Shown: positions 1-6,748 of the stretch, piece after piece | Position numbering within the stretch: position 1 is the first letter of the stretch | Layout of the letters: the number at the start of each line of letters is the position of its first letter | Source of the DNA: Alphaproteobacteria bacterium | Lineage (GTDB): Bacteria > Pseudomonadota > Alphaproteobacteria > Micavibrionales > SZUA-601 | NCBI GenBank assembly: GCA_003250865.1 | Contig: QKJH01000040.1 | Coordinates: 1 to 12,917, forward strand | Direction of reading: 5' to 3' | Length of the DNA stretch: 12,917 bases | The notes under the pieces: generated by a model | The model's input: only the letters and a program-made list of their open reading frames with translations | Databases searched by the model: none | Told to the model about the DNA's origin: nothing | Translations under genes and position numbers: made by a program

Positions 1-744
1 ATTCATCCAGATAGCGTTGCCTTCGGATTTGCCCATTTTCTTGCCCGATGCCGTGGTCAAAAGCGGGCACGTCAAGCCAAACAGTTCGACATTTTCCTTG
101 CGGCGACCCAAATCTACTCCATTAACAACATTGCCCCACTGGTCGGCACCCGACAGCTGGATGCGGCAATTGTATTTCTTGTACAATTCGACAAAATCGA
201 ACGCCTGCATCAGCATATAGTTGAACTCCAAGAAGCTGAGCGATTGTTCGCGCTCCAGACGCAACTTAACCGATTCAAAGCTAAGCATACGGTTAACCGA
301 AAAACAGGTGCCGTAATCACGTAAAAATTCAATATAGCCCAGCCCTTTTAACCAATCAGCATTGTTGACCATGATGGCATCGTTTTCTCCATCACCATAA
401 CGGATAAGGTTTTTAAAGCCCTTTTTGATGCCTTCGATATTTTCGGCAATGCCTTCTTCGCCCATCAAAGGCCGGGATTCATCCTTGAACGATGGATCAC
501 CAACCAACCCCGTAGCACCACCCATAAGAGTAATGACCTTGTTGCCCGTTTGTTGGAACCAGTACAGCATCATAATGGTAACCATGCTGCCCACATGTAG
601 GGAATCCGCAGATGGGTCATAGCCGCAATAAGCAACTTGCGGGCCGGATGCTAATAATTCATCCATGCCGTCGATATTGGTGGCCTGATTGAAAAAGCCG
701 CGCTCCATCATCACGTTGATAAAATCCGATTTGTAAGTTGCCAT
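1..744 (-). CDS. tyrS: Tyrosyl-tRNA synthetase, N-terminal 248 residues (3' end beyond window)
   Basis: This enzyme charges tRNA-Tyr with tyrosine in the cytoplasm, using ATP (class I aminoacyl-tRNA synthetase). The visible 248 residues cover the Rossmann catalytic domain. The HIGH-equivalent is DPSADSLHVGS at residues 43-53. The tyrosine/ATP-site stretch SGADQWGN is at 198-205. The KMSKS loop appears as KMGKS at 236-240. The frame runs open to the window edge, so the anticodon-binding and S4-like C-terminal domains are not visible. The ATG at 744-742 is preceded on its strand by a Shine-Dalgarno-like AAGGA (complement of 752-756). The gene is divergent from anmK, with 92 bp between the starts. 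Identification rests on the motifs and on agreement along the whole visible length with bacterial TyrS. Confidence 0.96.
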   Translation of the reverse strand, partial: MATYKSDFINVMMERGFFNQATNIDGMDELLASGPQVAYCGYDPSADSLHVGSMVTIMMLYWFQQTGNKVITLMGGATGLVGDPSFKDESRPLMGEEGIAENIEGIKKGFKNLIRYGDGENDAIMVNNADWLKGLGYIEFLRDYGTCFSVNRMLSFESVKLRLEREQSLSFLEFNYMLMQAFDFVELYKKYNCRIQLSGADQWGNVVNGVDLGRRKENVELFGLTCPLLTTASGKKMGKSEGNAIWMN

Positions 745-792
745 TACATTTTCCTTGTATTCATTTACTTTTTAGAGAGTCGTTTTTGTCAT

Positions 793-821
793 ACTATAGC
801 GACAGCATATATATTGAACAA
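793..821 (-). promoter_or_regulatory. Candidate sigma70-like promoter of tyrS
   Basis: Read on the minus strand, TTGTTC (821-816) and TATAGT (798-793) are separated by 17 nt. The -10 box matches 5 of 6 consensus positions and the -35 box 3 of 6. It would start transcription roughly 45 nt upstream of the tyrS ATG. It was recognised by eye only. Confidence 0.4.
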
Positions 822-825
822 TATA
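810..825. repeat. 16-bp inverted repeat between tyrS and anmK
   Basis: The sequence TATATTG-AA-CAATATA is a perfect 7-bp inverted repeat around a 2-bp centre. It overlaps the proposed -35 box of tyrS and ends 11 nt before the anmK start codon. It could be a small operator or a chance AT-rich palindrome. No second copy was noticed in the window. Confidence 0.4.
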
Positions 826-836
826 AAAGGCAGGTT

Positions 837-1940
837 ATGACAGATAAAATCTATAAAGCTATCGGCTTGATGTCCGGTACTTCTTGTGACGGTATTGATG
901 TTGCGTTAATTGAAACAGACGGAAAAAACCATGTAGAAGCCAAGTCTTTTATGGGTATTGACTACACTCCTGAACAAAAACAGCAAATTAAAGCCTGTTA
1001 TGGCATGAGCCAAGATGATGATAAAGGCACCGTCAAAGCCATGGAAAAGCTGAGCACCATACTTCACGCTGACGCCGTCAAACAATTTCTTGAACTGCTA
1101 GATACTCCGGCATCTGAAATTGATATTATCGGTTTTCATGGTCAAACCATCTTTCATGACCCTGATAATCGCTTTACATGGCAGGTAGGCGATGGAGACT
1201 TACTGGCTAAAGAAACCGGAATTGACGTTGTGTATGATTTCCGCAGCGCTGATATTACGGCGGGCGGACAGGGCGCACCACTGGCACCGGTTTACCACCG
1301 TGCTTTGGCCAGCGATTTTGAAAAACCGTTGATGATTTTGAATATCGGCGGAGTAGCTAACGTTACCTATATCGGAAAGGATGGTCAGCTTATCGCCTTT
1401 GATACCGGCCCGGGCGGTGCATTAATGGACGATTATATGCACAAACACACCGATAAACCCTATGACAGAGATGGCGAAACCGCCAAAGCCGGAACCATCA
1501 ACAAAGATGTTCTACTCCAACTTTTGTCCCACCCCTATTTTGCTAAAGAGCCGCCAAAATCCCTTGACCGTGATGCGTTTGCCGGCACATTTGAAAAGCT
1601 CAATGGACTTTCTGTCAATGATGCCATGGCGACATTAAACGCCTTTACAGTCAGTACCATAGCGCTTTCACTACGTCACGTTCCGGAAAAACCCCAAACA
1701 TGGTTAGTCGGCGGTGGTGGTCGCAAAAATCGGTTTTTAATGGAAAACCTTGAAAAAAGTGTTGGTGGCGCGGTACAGCCTATTGACGATACAGGCTGGA
1801 ACGGCGATGCCGTCGAAGCAGAAGCCTTTGCCTATATGGCTGTACGCCACTTGCTTAATTTGCCGATTTCGTTTCCAAAAACAACCGCCTGCCCCAAAGA
1901 GATGACAGGCGGCAAACTGGCAAAAAAACCGGCAGGATAA
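837..1940 (+). CDS. anmK: Anhydro-N-acetylmuramic acid kinase
   Basis: AnmK hydrolyses the 1,6-anhydro ring of anhydro-MurNAc and phosphorylates it to MurNAc-6-phosphate, so that cell-wall turnover products can be recycled in the cytoplasm. The 367-residue protein has the usual family length. Family motifs are the N-terminal phosphate-binding loop GLMSGTSCDGID (10-21), GFHGQTIFH (99-107), TAGGQGAPLAP (141-151), NIGGVANVT (169-177) and FDTGPGGALMDD (188-199). Asp189 aligns with the proposed catalytic Asp182 of the Pseudomonas enzyme. GGGGRKN (292-298) follows near the C-terminus. I chose the ATG at 837 because family homology begins there and an AAAGGCAGG-type ribosome binding site lies just upstream. 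An earlier in-frame ATG at 738 would overlap the tyrS start and add unrelated residues. The stop directly abuts the stop of convergent grpE. Partners such as murQ or nagZ are not in the window. Confidence 0.96.
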   Translation: MTDKIYKAIGLMSGTSCDGIDVALIETDGKNHVEAKSFMGIDYTPEQKQQIKACYGMSQDDDKGTVKAMEKLSTILHADAVKQFLELLDTPASEIDIIGFHGQTIFHDPDNRFTWQVGDGDLLAKETGIDVVYDFRSADITAGGQGAPLAPVYHRALASDFEKPLMILNIGGVANVTYIGKDGQLIAFDTGPGGALMDDYMHKHTDKPYDRDGETAKAGTINKDVLLQLLSHPYFAKEPPKSLDRDAFAGTFEKLNGLSVNDAMATLNAFTVSTIALSLRHVPEKPQTWLVGGGGRKNRFLMENLEKSVGGAVQPIDDTGWNGDAVEAEAFAYMAVRHLLNLPISFPKTTACPKEMTGGKLAKKPAG

Positions 1941-2561
1941 CTACGCTTTCATGTCCACAGGATTGCTGGAATCGGTCGCTGCCTCTTTTGCAGCTACGCC
2001 CACACGCGCGGGACGGAGCAAGCGATCGTGAATCATATAGCCCGGTTCAATAACCTGTATGATAGTGCCTGCTGGCTGACCCGTACCCGGTGCCTCAAAC
2101 ATCACTTCGTGGACATTCGGATTGAATACGCCGCTTGTATCGACTTTTTGAATGCCCATCTTTGCCATGACATTCAATAAATCATCATGTGTTACATTAA
2201 TGCCGGCAAACAGATTACGGATATAATCCGGCTCTGCATCCATGTCTTTTGGCGCATGTTCAACGGCACGCATCATGTTGTCAGCGACAGATAAAATCTC
2301 CCGCGCCAATTTAGATACCGCGAATTTACCCGCATCTTCTTTTTCTTTTTGAGTACGGCGACGTAAATTTTCCATCTCGGCTGCCATACGCAATAATTTG
2401 TCTTTCAGTTGCGCGTTTTCCTGTTGCAGTGATTCCAACGGATTTTCTTCCGTCTCGTTTGCCGCATCATCAATTGTCAATTCCTCATCGGCAATATCAA
2501 TCGATACAACATTATCTTCTTCCATGGCGGCATCATTTGGCTTTTCTTTTTTGTCTGTCAT
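1941..2561 (-). CDS. grpE: Nucleotide exchange factor GrpE (Hsp70 co-chaperone)
   Basis: GrpE releases ADP from DnaK and so drives the DnaK-DnaJ protein-folding cycle in the cytoplasm. The 206-residue product begins with an acidic, probably disordered tail (about 1-45). A long heptad-rich helix with ENLRRRTQKEKEDA (64-77) follows; this is the dimer stalk. The C-terminal beta domain carries the family signature FNPNVHEVMF (146-155) and GYMIHDRLLRPARVGVA (174-190). The ATG at 2561-2559 has an AAGGG-type ribosome binding site upstream. The gene is convergent with anmK without any gap and divergent from rph. In many alphaproteobacteria hrcA lies next to grpE; no hrcA is present here and I saw no CIRCE element upstream. 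Confidence 0.96.
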   Translation of the reverse strand: MTDKKEKPNDAAMEEDNVVSIDIADEELTIDDAANETEENPLESLQQENAQLKDKLLRMAAEMENLRRRTQKEKEDAGKFAVSKLAREILSVADNMMRAVEHAPKDMDAEPDYIRNLFAGINVTHDDLLNVMAKMGIQKVDTSGVFNPNVHEVMFEAPGTGQPAGTIIQVIEPGYMIHDRLLRPARVGVAAKEAATDSSNPVDMKA

Positions 2562-2743
2562 GGTATTTACCCTTTTTAATGTCTTGAATACGCCCTTTTA
2601 TATAACGAAATCAGAAAAGAGCAACCAATTATTGTATAATTTGCCCGTATCCTGTATATGTTTGTGAATAAAAATATAGAATCAAACCATAGTGCTTTCA
2701 ATATTTTGCTTGATTGCCGACAACCTTGAAAAAGGATTTTTAC
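2562..2743. promoter_or_regulatory. Divergent control region between grpE and rph, with candidate promoter elements
   Basis: This 182-bp gene-free region is AT-rich. On the minus strand, TTGCTC (2624-2619) and TATAAA (2602-2597) with a 16-nt spacer form a possible grpE promoter. On the plus strand a perfect TATAAT lies at 2635-2640, but I see no good -35 box at the right distance. Its use for rph is therefore uncertain. No CIRCE inverted repeat and no convincing heat-shock sigma promoter for grpE were found by eye. Confidence 0.35.
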
Positions 2744-3460
2744 ATGCGTAGCGATAACCGCCAAGCTGACCAGCTCCGAAACATCGAGCTCATTCGCAAC
2801 TATGCCAAACATGCCGAAGGCTCCTGCTTTATCAAATGTGGAGACACCCACGTTTTATGCACGGCAACCGTTGAAGACCGTATACCTGCCTGGTTAAAAG
2901 GAAAAGGGAAAGGGTGGATAACAGCGGAATACGGTATGTTACCCCGCTCGACCAACTCACGTATGGATCGTGAAGCAGCGCGCGGTAAACAATCGGGGCG
3001 CACACAGGAAATTCAACGCCTGATTGGTCGCGCCATCCGCTCGGTTGTTGATTTGACCAAAATGCCGGACATGCAAATCCGTATCGACTGCGATGTTATT
3101 CAGGCGGACGGCGGAACAAGAACAGCGTCTATTACAGGTGCTTACATTGCCTTGGCCGATGCCATTTCCCATTTGTTATCCATTGGCGCTTTGACACAAA
3201 ACCCCATTGTTGAACCGGTTGCAGCCATCTCGTGCGGCGTTGTTAATGATATGGCTGTTGTTGACTTGAATTATGAAGAAGACTCATCGGCAATCGTTGA
3301 TGCCAATTTTGTCATGACCGCCTCAGGGAAACTGATTGAAATTCAGGCAACAGGTGAGGAACACCCCTTTACAGATGAACAGTTCCAATCCTTAATGAAA
3401 CTGGCACGCAGCGGTATCGGCGAAATCATTAAAATGCAACAAACAGCGTTGAAAGGCTAA
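2744..3460 (+). CDS. rph: Ribonuclease PH
   Basis: RNase PH is a phosphate-dependent 3'-5' exoribonuclease that trims the 3' ends of tRNA precursors and takes part in RNA turnover. The 238-residue length is typical of the family. Visible motifs are KCGDTHVLCTATVE (31-44), the stretch SGRTQEIQRLIGR (84-96) with the conserved Arg86, and the phosphate-binding GGTRTASITGA (123-133) with Thr125 and Arg126. IEIQATGEEHPF (198-209) lies near the end. The ATG at 2744 has AAAGGA at 2731-2736 as ribosome binding site. An earlier in-frame TTG at 2714 is less likely. The gene ends 5 nt before the end of the convergent glycosyltransferase gene. rdgB and the HemW-like gene lie further downstream on the same strand. 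Confidence 0.96.
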   Translation: MRSDNRQADQLRNIELIRNYAKHAEGSCFIKCGDTHVLCTATVEDRIPAWLKGKGKGWITAEYGMLPRSTNSRMDREAARGKQSGRTQEIQRLIGRAIRSVVDLTKMPDMQIRIDCDVIQADGGTRTASITGAYIALADAISHLLSIGALTQNPIVEPVAAISCGVVNDMAVVDLNYEEDSSAIVDANFVMTASGKLIEIQATGEEHPFTDEQFQSLMKLARSGIGEIIKMQQTALKG

Positions 3461-3465
3461 GCCGT

Positions 3466-4533
3466 TTAATCGGGCACATAGCCTTCGGTTGGCCAATCAT
3501 AATCATGCGAAAAAGGACGGTTCAGAGCAACGTCAAGAACGAAGTCCGCTACTTTGTCCGAGCTGAATGATTGATGTGCCCGTTTCCATCCGTTATAGGC
3601 AATGGTTTTACCTTCTTCACGGTGTTCATTGTAGTAACGCACCTTTTCAACCAATTCATCGCTGCTTTCAAAAAAGACAACTTCGTCTTCGCTATACAAA
3701 TCATTCAACCGAAAACCATCATTGGTGTAGCAAAACGTTAATATGCCGTTGCCCATTAGCTGGGCAATCCGCTCGGATGAATACAGGTACAATTGTTCTG
3801 GTGTACCCTGAGAACCATCAACATAGGAACGCGAAATATTTAACGACATATAGGCATTGCGCATAGCTTCGCAGAAATCAAAACCGCGGATACTGGGTTG
3901 TCCGTCAAAACCCCGGAAAAAACAATTAACTTCGGGAACAGCCTCACGTATGTGAAGTGCCAACTCAACACGAAGCTGTTCATCCCACGGGTTATTGTGA
4001 GCAAAGAAAATCATATCGTGCTGAGGTTTATCCAACTCAAAGCAGCGGCCATCGTGAATAGCTCTGTCTGTCGGATTGGGTATAAAATAAGCCGGACGGC
4101 TCTTTGCCGCTATGGTTTTTAAGGCAGAACCGCCTGTTGTAATAAAGGTGGCATCCACAATCTCTTTATTGGCCTGAAGCAGACGGGCATTTGTCGGACT
4201 GAACAAAGCATCCACATTAAACTGAACAAGGGGAATATGGGGATATTTTTCTTTTATCGCCTTTAGTGTTTGTGTTGTTATAACCGTCGCGTGCCCCAGA
4301 ACAATCACTTCTGGATGAAAGCTTTCCATGACTTCCATCAAATAACGGTTTGCCCCCTTAACACCCAATTTACGTGATGGAACAATTGCATTCAAGCGCG
4401 CTTGATCGCGGTCAGAAAAGAAGACAACATCATGACCATTACGCACCAAACCATAATAGAGACGGGTATCGGTTCCAAAAGTGCGCGCTCCCAAAAATTT
4501 TTGATTGGCATTGTCAACAAATAATATACGCAT
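3466..4533 (-). CDS. CgeB-like glycosyltransferase (GT-B fold, family 1/4-like)
   Basis: This 355-residue protein probably transfers a sugar from a nucleotide-sugar donor. Neither donor nor acceptor can be read from the sequence. The N-terminal Rossmann half begins MRILFVDNANQKFLGARTFG, with HDVVFFSDRD at 34-43 and PEVIVLGHATVIT at 74-86. The C-terminal half carries the donor-site region of the Glyco_trans_1_2/CgeB group: AYMSLNISRSYVDGS (227-241), YLYSSERIAQLMGNGIL (249-265) and DEVVFFESSDELVEKV (283-298). There is no signal peptide and no membrane segment, so it should act at the cytoplasmic side. The ATG at 4533-4531 is the natural start, but its ribosome binding site is weak. The gene is inverted relative to the flanking rph and rdgB. 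No other polysaccharide genes are in the window. Confidence 0.8.
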   Translation of the reverse strand: MRILFVDNANQKFLGARTFGTDTRLYYGLVRNGHDVVFFSDRDQARLNAIVPSRKLGVKGANRYLMEVMESFHPEVIVLGHATVITTQTLKAIKEKYPHIPLVQFNVDALFSPTNARLLQANKEIVDATFITTGGSALKTIAAKSRPAYFIPNPTDRAIHDGRCFELDKPQHDMIFFAHNNPWDEQLRVELALHIREAVPEVNCFFRGFDGQPSIRGFDFCEAMRNAYMSLNISRSYVDGSQGTPEQLYLYSSERIAQLMGNGILTFCYTNDGFRLNDLYSEDEVVFFESSDELVEKVRYYNEHREEGKTIAYNGWKRAHQSFSSDKVADFVLDVALNRPFSHDYDWPTEGYVPD

Positions 4534-4573
4534 GGTGACTATTCTTTTGTTCTTTTGAATGGACTATTGTTAA

Positions 4574-4602
4574 GGTATGACGTAAAGTTCTGACATTGTC
4601 AA
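4574..4602 (-). promoter_or_regulatory. Candidate promoter of the glycosyltransferase gene
   Basis: On the minus strand a perfect TTGACA (4602-4597) is followed after 17 nt by CATACC (4579-4574), a weak -10 box with 3 of 6 matches. The -35 box lies inside a short palindrome, TGACA-T-TGTCA (4591-4601). No convincing promoter for rdgB on the plus strand was found in this 106-bp gap. Confidence 0.3.
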
Positions 4603-4639
4603 TGCAGTGTCTTGTTTGCATCACAACCGGGGTTAATTC

Positions 4640-5236
4640 ATGGGTCTTTTTACCGAAAAAAAATTGTTTCTTGCTACTCATAATGCCGGAAAAATCAAAG
4701 AAATTTCCAGCATGGTTGAGCCGCGCGGCTTTACCGTCATTACCGCCAAAGACATGGATTTACCCGAACCGGAGGAAACAGGCGTTACCTTTGCCGAAAA
4801 TGCCGCATTAAAAGCTCTTGCCGCTGCAACAAAAACAAAGATGCCAGCACTGGCTGACGATAGCGGTTTTTGCTGTGAGGCTATGTATGGTGGCCCCGGC
4901 ATTTATTCAGCCCGCTTTGCCGATGCCTGCGGCGGATGGGAGGGTGGTATGCAAGCCGTGCTAGGTGCTGCAGCAGAAAACAAAGCCTATAAAGCATGGT
5001 TTGTTACCGTTCTGTGTTTGGCTTTTCCAAATGGAAAAACACATTTTTTTGAAGGAATTGTTAAGGGCTCTCTGGCACAATCAATCCGCGGAGAGAACGG
5101 TTTTGGCTATGATCCCATTTTTATCCCCGACGGCCACAATAGAACGTTCGGCGAAATGGCAGCAGAAGAAAAAAACAGTTTCTCACACCGACGCGTTGCT
5201 TTGGACAGTTTTGTGAAAGAATTTATTGATGATTGA
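4640..5236 (+). CDS. rdgB: Non-canonical purine NTP pyrophosphatase, RdgB/HAM1 family
   Basis: The enzyme hydrolyses dITP/ITP and XTP to monophosphates and pyrophosphate, keeping deaminated purines out of DNA and RNA. The 198-residue product has the family's usual length. Motifs in order are LATHNAGKIKEI (11-22, triphosphate binding), ETGVTFAENAALKA (46-59), LADDSGFCCEAMYGGPGIYS (71-90) with the catalytic and metal-binding Asp73/Asp74, GENGFGYDPIFIP (151-163) and SFSHRRVAL (180-188, base recognition). The ATG at 4640 follows a GGGG at 4629-4632. Its last 8 nt overlap the start of the HemW-like gene (ATGATTGA), so the two are very probably co-transcribed and translationally coupled. This coupling of rdgB to a HemW-family gene is common in alphaproteobacteria. 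Confidence 0.96.
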   Translation: MGLFTEKKLFLATHNAGKIKEISSMVEPRGFTVITAKDMDLPEPEETGVTFAENAALKALAAATKTKMPALADDSGFCCEAMYGGPGIYSARFADACGGWEGGMQAVLGAAAENKAYKAWFVTVLCLAFPNGKTHFFEGIVKGSLAQSIRGENGFGYDPIFIPDGHNRTFGEMAAEEKNSFSHRRVALDSFVKEFIDD

Positions 5237-6236
5237 ACGGCGCGTTTTAAACTGCTTTATGCACATCCCGACCACCATAACGCCGGACATATCATCCTAC
5301 CGTGAAGAGATTGCGCAATATAGGAAAATACTAAGAGATGTTTTCCTTGACTCGGTATATGTCACAGCTAAACATCGCGATAATTTTCCTGCAAACTTCT
5401 TCGAACAATTATTGGCCGAGCTAAAAGCGCTCGCTTCGATTCCCACATCGGCAGAAATCAGCATTGAGGTTTCGTGCAATCAAATCAATGAATCCCTTAT
5501 AGAAAGTCTGGCTTCTTATGGTTATAACCGTATCAGCTTGGCAACAACCGACAAGATTGACCAAACGAAACTGCGTTCTGTTGTCGATGTTGCACGTTCA
5601 CTGTTTAAAGCCGTCAATATTGATTGCGTTGTAAAGAATTTTGCAACCAACAAAGACAGAGAGCTCGCCAGAATAGGCGACATGGCTACACTCAACGCAC
5701 AACACTTGTCCATATATGGCTTACCCACACATGAAGCATTCCTCAATGTTCAAGATTGTTTAGGAAAAAATGGGTATCAGGCGTATGACCCGTTTCATTT
5801 CTCTCAGAATAGCCACCGTTGCCGCTATTTGATGGAAGTGCTGCAATATAATGATTATATCGGGCTAGGCCCGGGAGCCCATGGATGTTTTACATTAAAT
5901 AACCGTAAGCATCATTGCACAACAGATTCTGATTACGCGCTTTGGGCACAAGAGGTAAAAAACAAACTTATTCTTACCCCGCTGTCTCAAAATGATGTCA
6001 TGGAGGAATATCTGTTACAAAATCTAACCTTGCTTGACGGGATAGATTTCAAACGGTTTCAGGCATTTTTTGATTCGAAGTTTGATGCAATTTTCAACAT
6101 CGAGCACGCACTGGGTTATAGCCATGACGATAAACCGGTATTATGCCGTCACTCACAAGCAGGTTTAAAAGCTACAGACAACACCCATGAGGGCGTTGCA
6201 CGCGCCTCCTACGCATTGCTGGACTCAATGTACTAG
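5229..6236 (+). CDS. HemW-family protein lacking the radical-SAM cluster motif
   Basis: HemW proteins are radical-SAM-fold heme chaperones related to HemN. This 335-residue protein follows HemW along its whole length, but the key motifs are gone. The first strand is CFMHIPTT (9-16), where HemW has YIHIP followed by CxxxCxxC; here no cysteine follows. The GGGTPS site is replaced by DSVYVTAKHR (41-50). Family features that remain are ISIEVSCNQINESLIESL (77-94), YGYNRISLA (97-105), HLSIYGLP (159-166), and the strongly conserved YNDYIGLGPGAHG (207-219). EEYLLQNLTLLDGID (259-273) leads into the C-terminal domain. It probably cannot hold a [4Fe-4S] cluster or cleave SAM. The ATG at 5229 overlaps rdgB by 8 nt; an in-frame TTG (5226) and an ATG (5259) are alternatives. 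The 3' end overlaps the next gene by 12 nt. The frame is intact, so this looks like a pseudo-enzyme rather than a decayed gene. Confidence 0.82.
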   Translation: MIERRVLNCFMHIPTTITPDISSYREEIAQYRKILRDVFLDSVYVTAKHRDNFPANFFEQLLAELKALASIPTSAEISIEVSCNQINESLIESLASYGYNRISLATTDKIDQTKLRSVVDVARSLFKAVNIDCVVKNFATNKDRELARIGDMATLNAQHLSIYGLPTHEAFLNVQDCLGKNGYQAYDPFHFSQNSHRCRYLMEVLQYNDYIGLGPGAHGCFTLNNRKHHCTTDSDYALWAQEVKNKLILTPLSQNDVMEEYLLQNLTLLDGIDFKRFQAFFDSKFDAIFNIEHALGYSHDDKPVLCRHSQAGLKATDNTHEGVARASYALLDSMY

Positions 6237-6587
6237 AACAAGTTTGTCATTTACAACATCGCTGAACAGAGGACGTTTTTCAACCTGTCGGGTAAGTTCT
6301 TGTGCCTGCTGAGTTAGAACCGATTCTTTGTGAGCCGGAGTGTCTCCATATGTAAGCTTTAATAAAAGCTCATCCGAGACACATCCAACACTGACCGCAT
6401 CAGCCATTACAATATTGGCGGCATCAGAATACTCCGCTTTATAGCTCACTATTTCTTTTTCATTTTCAAGAAACGCCGTTGCCAAAGCCATTTCGCCATC
6501 ATTATTGGCTAATAAGACTGTCTCGCCACTGCTTTTGGTTAAAAACCGATCCAACGCATGCTCGGCACTGAATACGTACATACCCAT
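6225..6587 (-). CDS. Hypothetical protein, 120 residues, family not recognised
   Basis: I do not recognise this protein. It has 120 residues, no signal peptide and no membrane segment, and is probably cytoplasmic and acidic. It has a mixed alpha/beta look. AEHALDRFL (8-16) could be a helix, TVLLANND (23-30) a strand, and the C-terminal third looks helical before a short LVLVH end. Evidence that it is a real gene: a strong GAGGGG ribosome binding site 7 nt from the ATG (complement of 6595-6600), a good upstream promoter with an operator-like palindrome, and no competing long frame over most of its length. Its last 12 nt overlap the end of the convergent HemW-like gene. It is divergent from the beta-oxidation gene, which might share its regulator; this is only inference. 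Confidence 0.7.
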   Translation of the reverse strand: MGMYVFSAEHALDRFLTKSSGETVLLANNDGEMALATAFLENEKEIVSYKAEYSDAANIVMADAVSVGCVSDELLLKLTYGDTPAHKESVLTQQAQELTRQVEKRPLFSDVVNDKLVLVH

Positions 6588-6618
6588 TACTACACCCCTC
6601 TCTTTTTTTGTTTAAAAC

Positions 6619-6660
6619 ACAATACAGTACCAGTATTGTCCATTTACAGAATATTGGCAA
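6619..6660 (-). promoter_or_regulatory. Promoter with overlapping 21-bp operator-like palindrome
   Basis: On the minus strand, TTGCCA (6660-6655; 5 of 6 matches) and AATACT (6637-6632; 4 of 6) are 17 nt apart and would give a leader of about 38 nt for the 120-residue protein gene. A 21-bp inverted repeat, ACAATAC-N7-GTATTGT (6619-6639), covers the -10 box and the expected transcription start, a classic position for a repressor site. The arms are perfect over 7 bp, and one of the inner base pairs also matches. The regulator is not identifiable. Confidence 0.5.
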
Positions 6661-6671
6661 GATTTTTCTTC

Positions 6672-6699
6672 TTGGAAACTGAATATTAAATCTTATCTT
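6672..6699 (+). promoter_or_regulatory. Candidate promoter of the beta-oxidation gene
   Basis: TTGGAA (6672-6677) and TATCTT (6694-6699) are separated by 16 nt, with 4 of 6 matches each. It lies about 50 nt upstream of the start codon at 6749. Several AT-rich alternatives exist in the same 161-bp gap, so this is a weak call. Confidence 0.25.
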
Positions 6700-6748
6700 T
6701 TAATGTTAGGCAGATTTTCCATTATTGATAACATTAAAGGATACAACC

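Noticed and set aside
738..836. N-terminal extension of AnmK by 33 residues from an earlier in-frame ATG
   Set aside because: It would overlap the divergent tyrS start, the added residues do not resemble the family, and the ATG at 837 has a proper ribosome binding site.
2583..2602. CTTGAA followed by AT-rich sequence as a sigma32-like heat-shock promoter
   Set aside because: It is oriented toward rph, not grpE, and lacks the second half of the consensus.
2714..2743. Earlier TTG start for rph
   Set aside because: The ATG at 2744 gives the typical 238-residue length and has AAAGGA at the right distance.
4596..4811. 71-codon plus-strand frame overlapping the start of rdgB
   Set aside because: It is in another frame of rdgB, and the rdgB motifs are continuous from residue 11 on.
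5229..6236. HemW-like gene as a decayed pseudogene
   Set aside because: The frame is uninterrupted over 335 codons, conserved blocks outside the cluster site remain, and the coupling with rdgB is intact.
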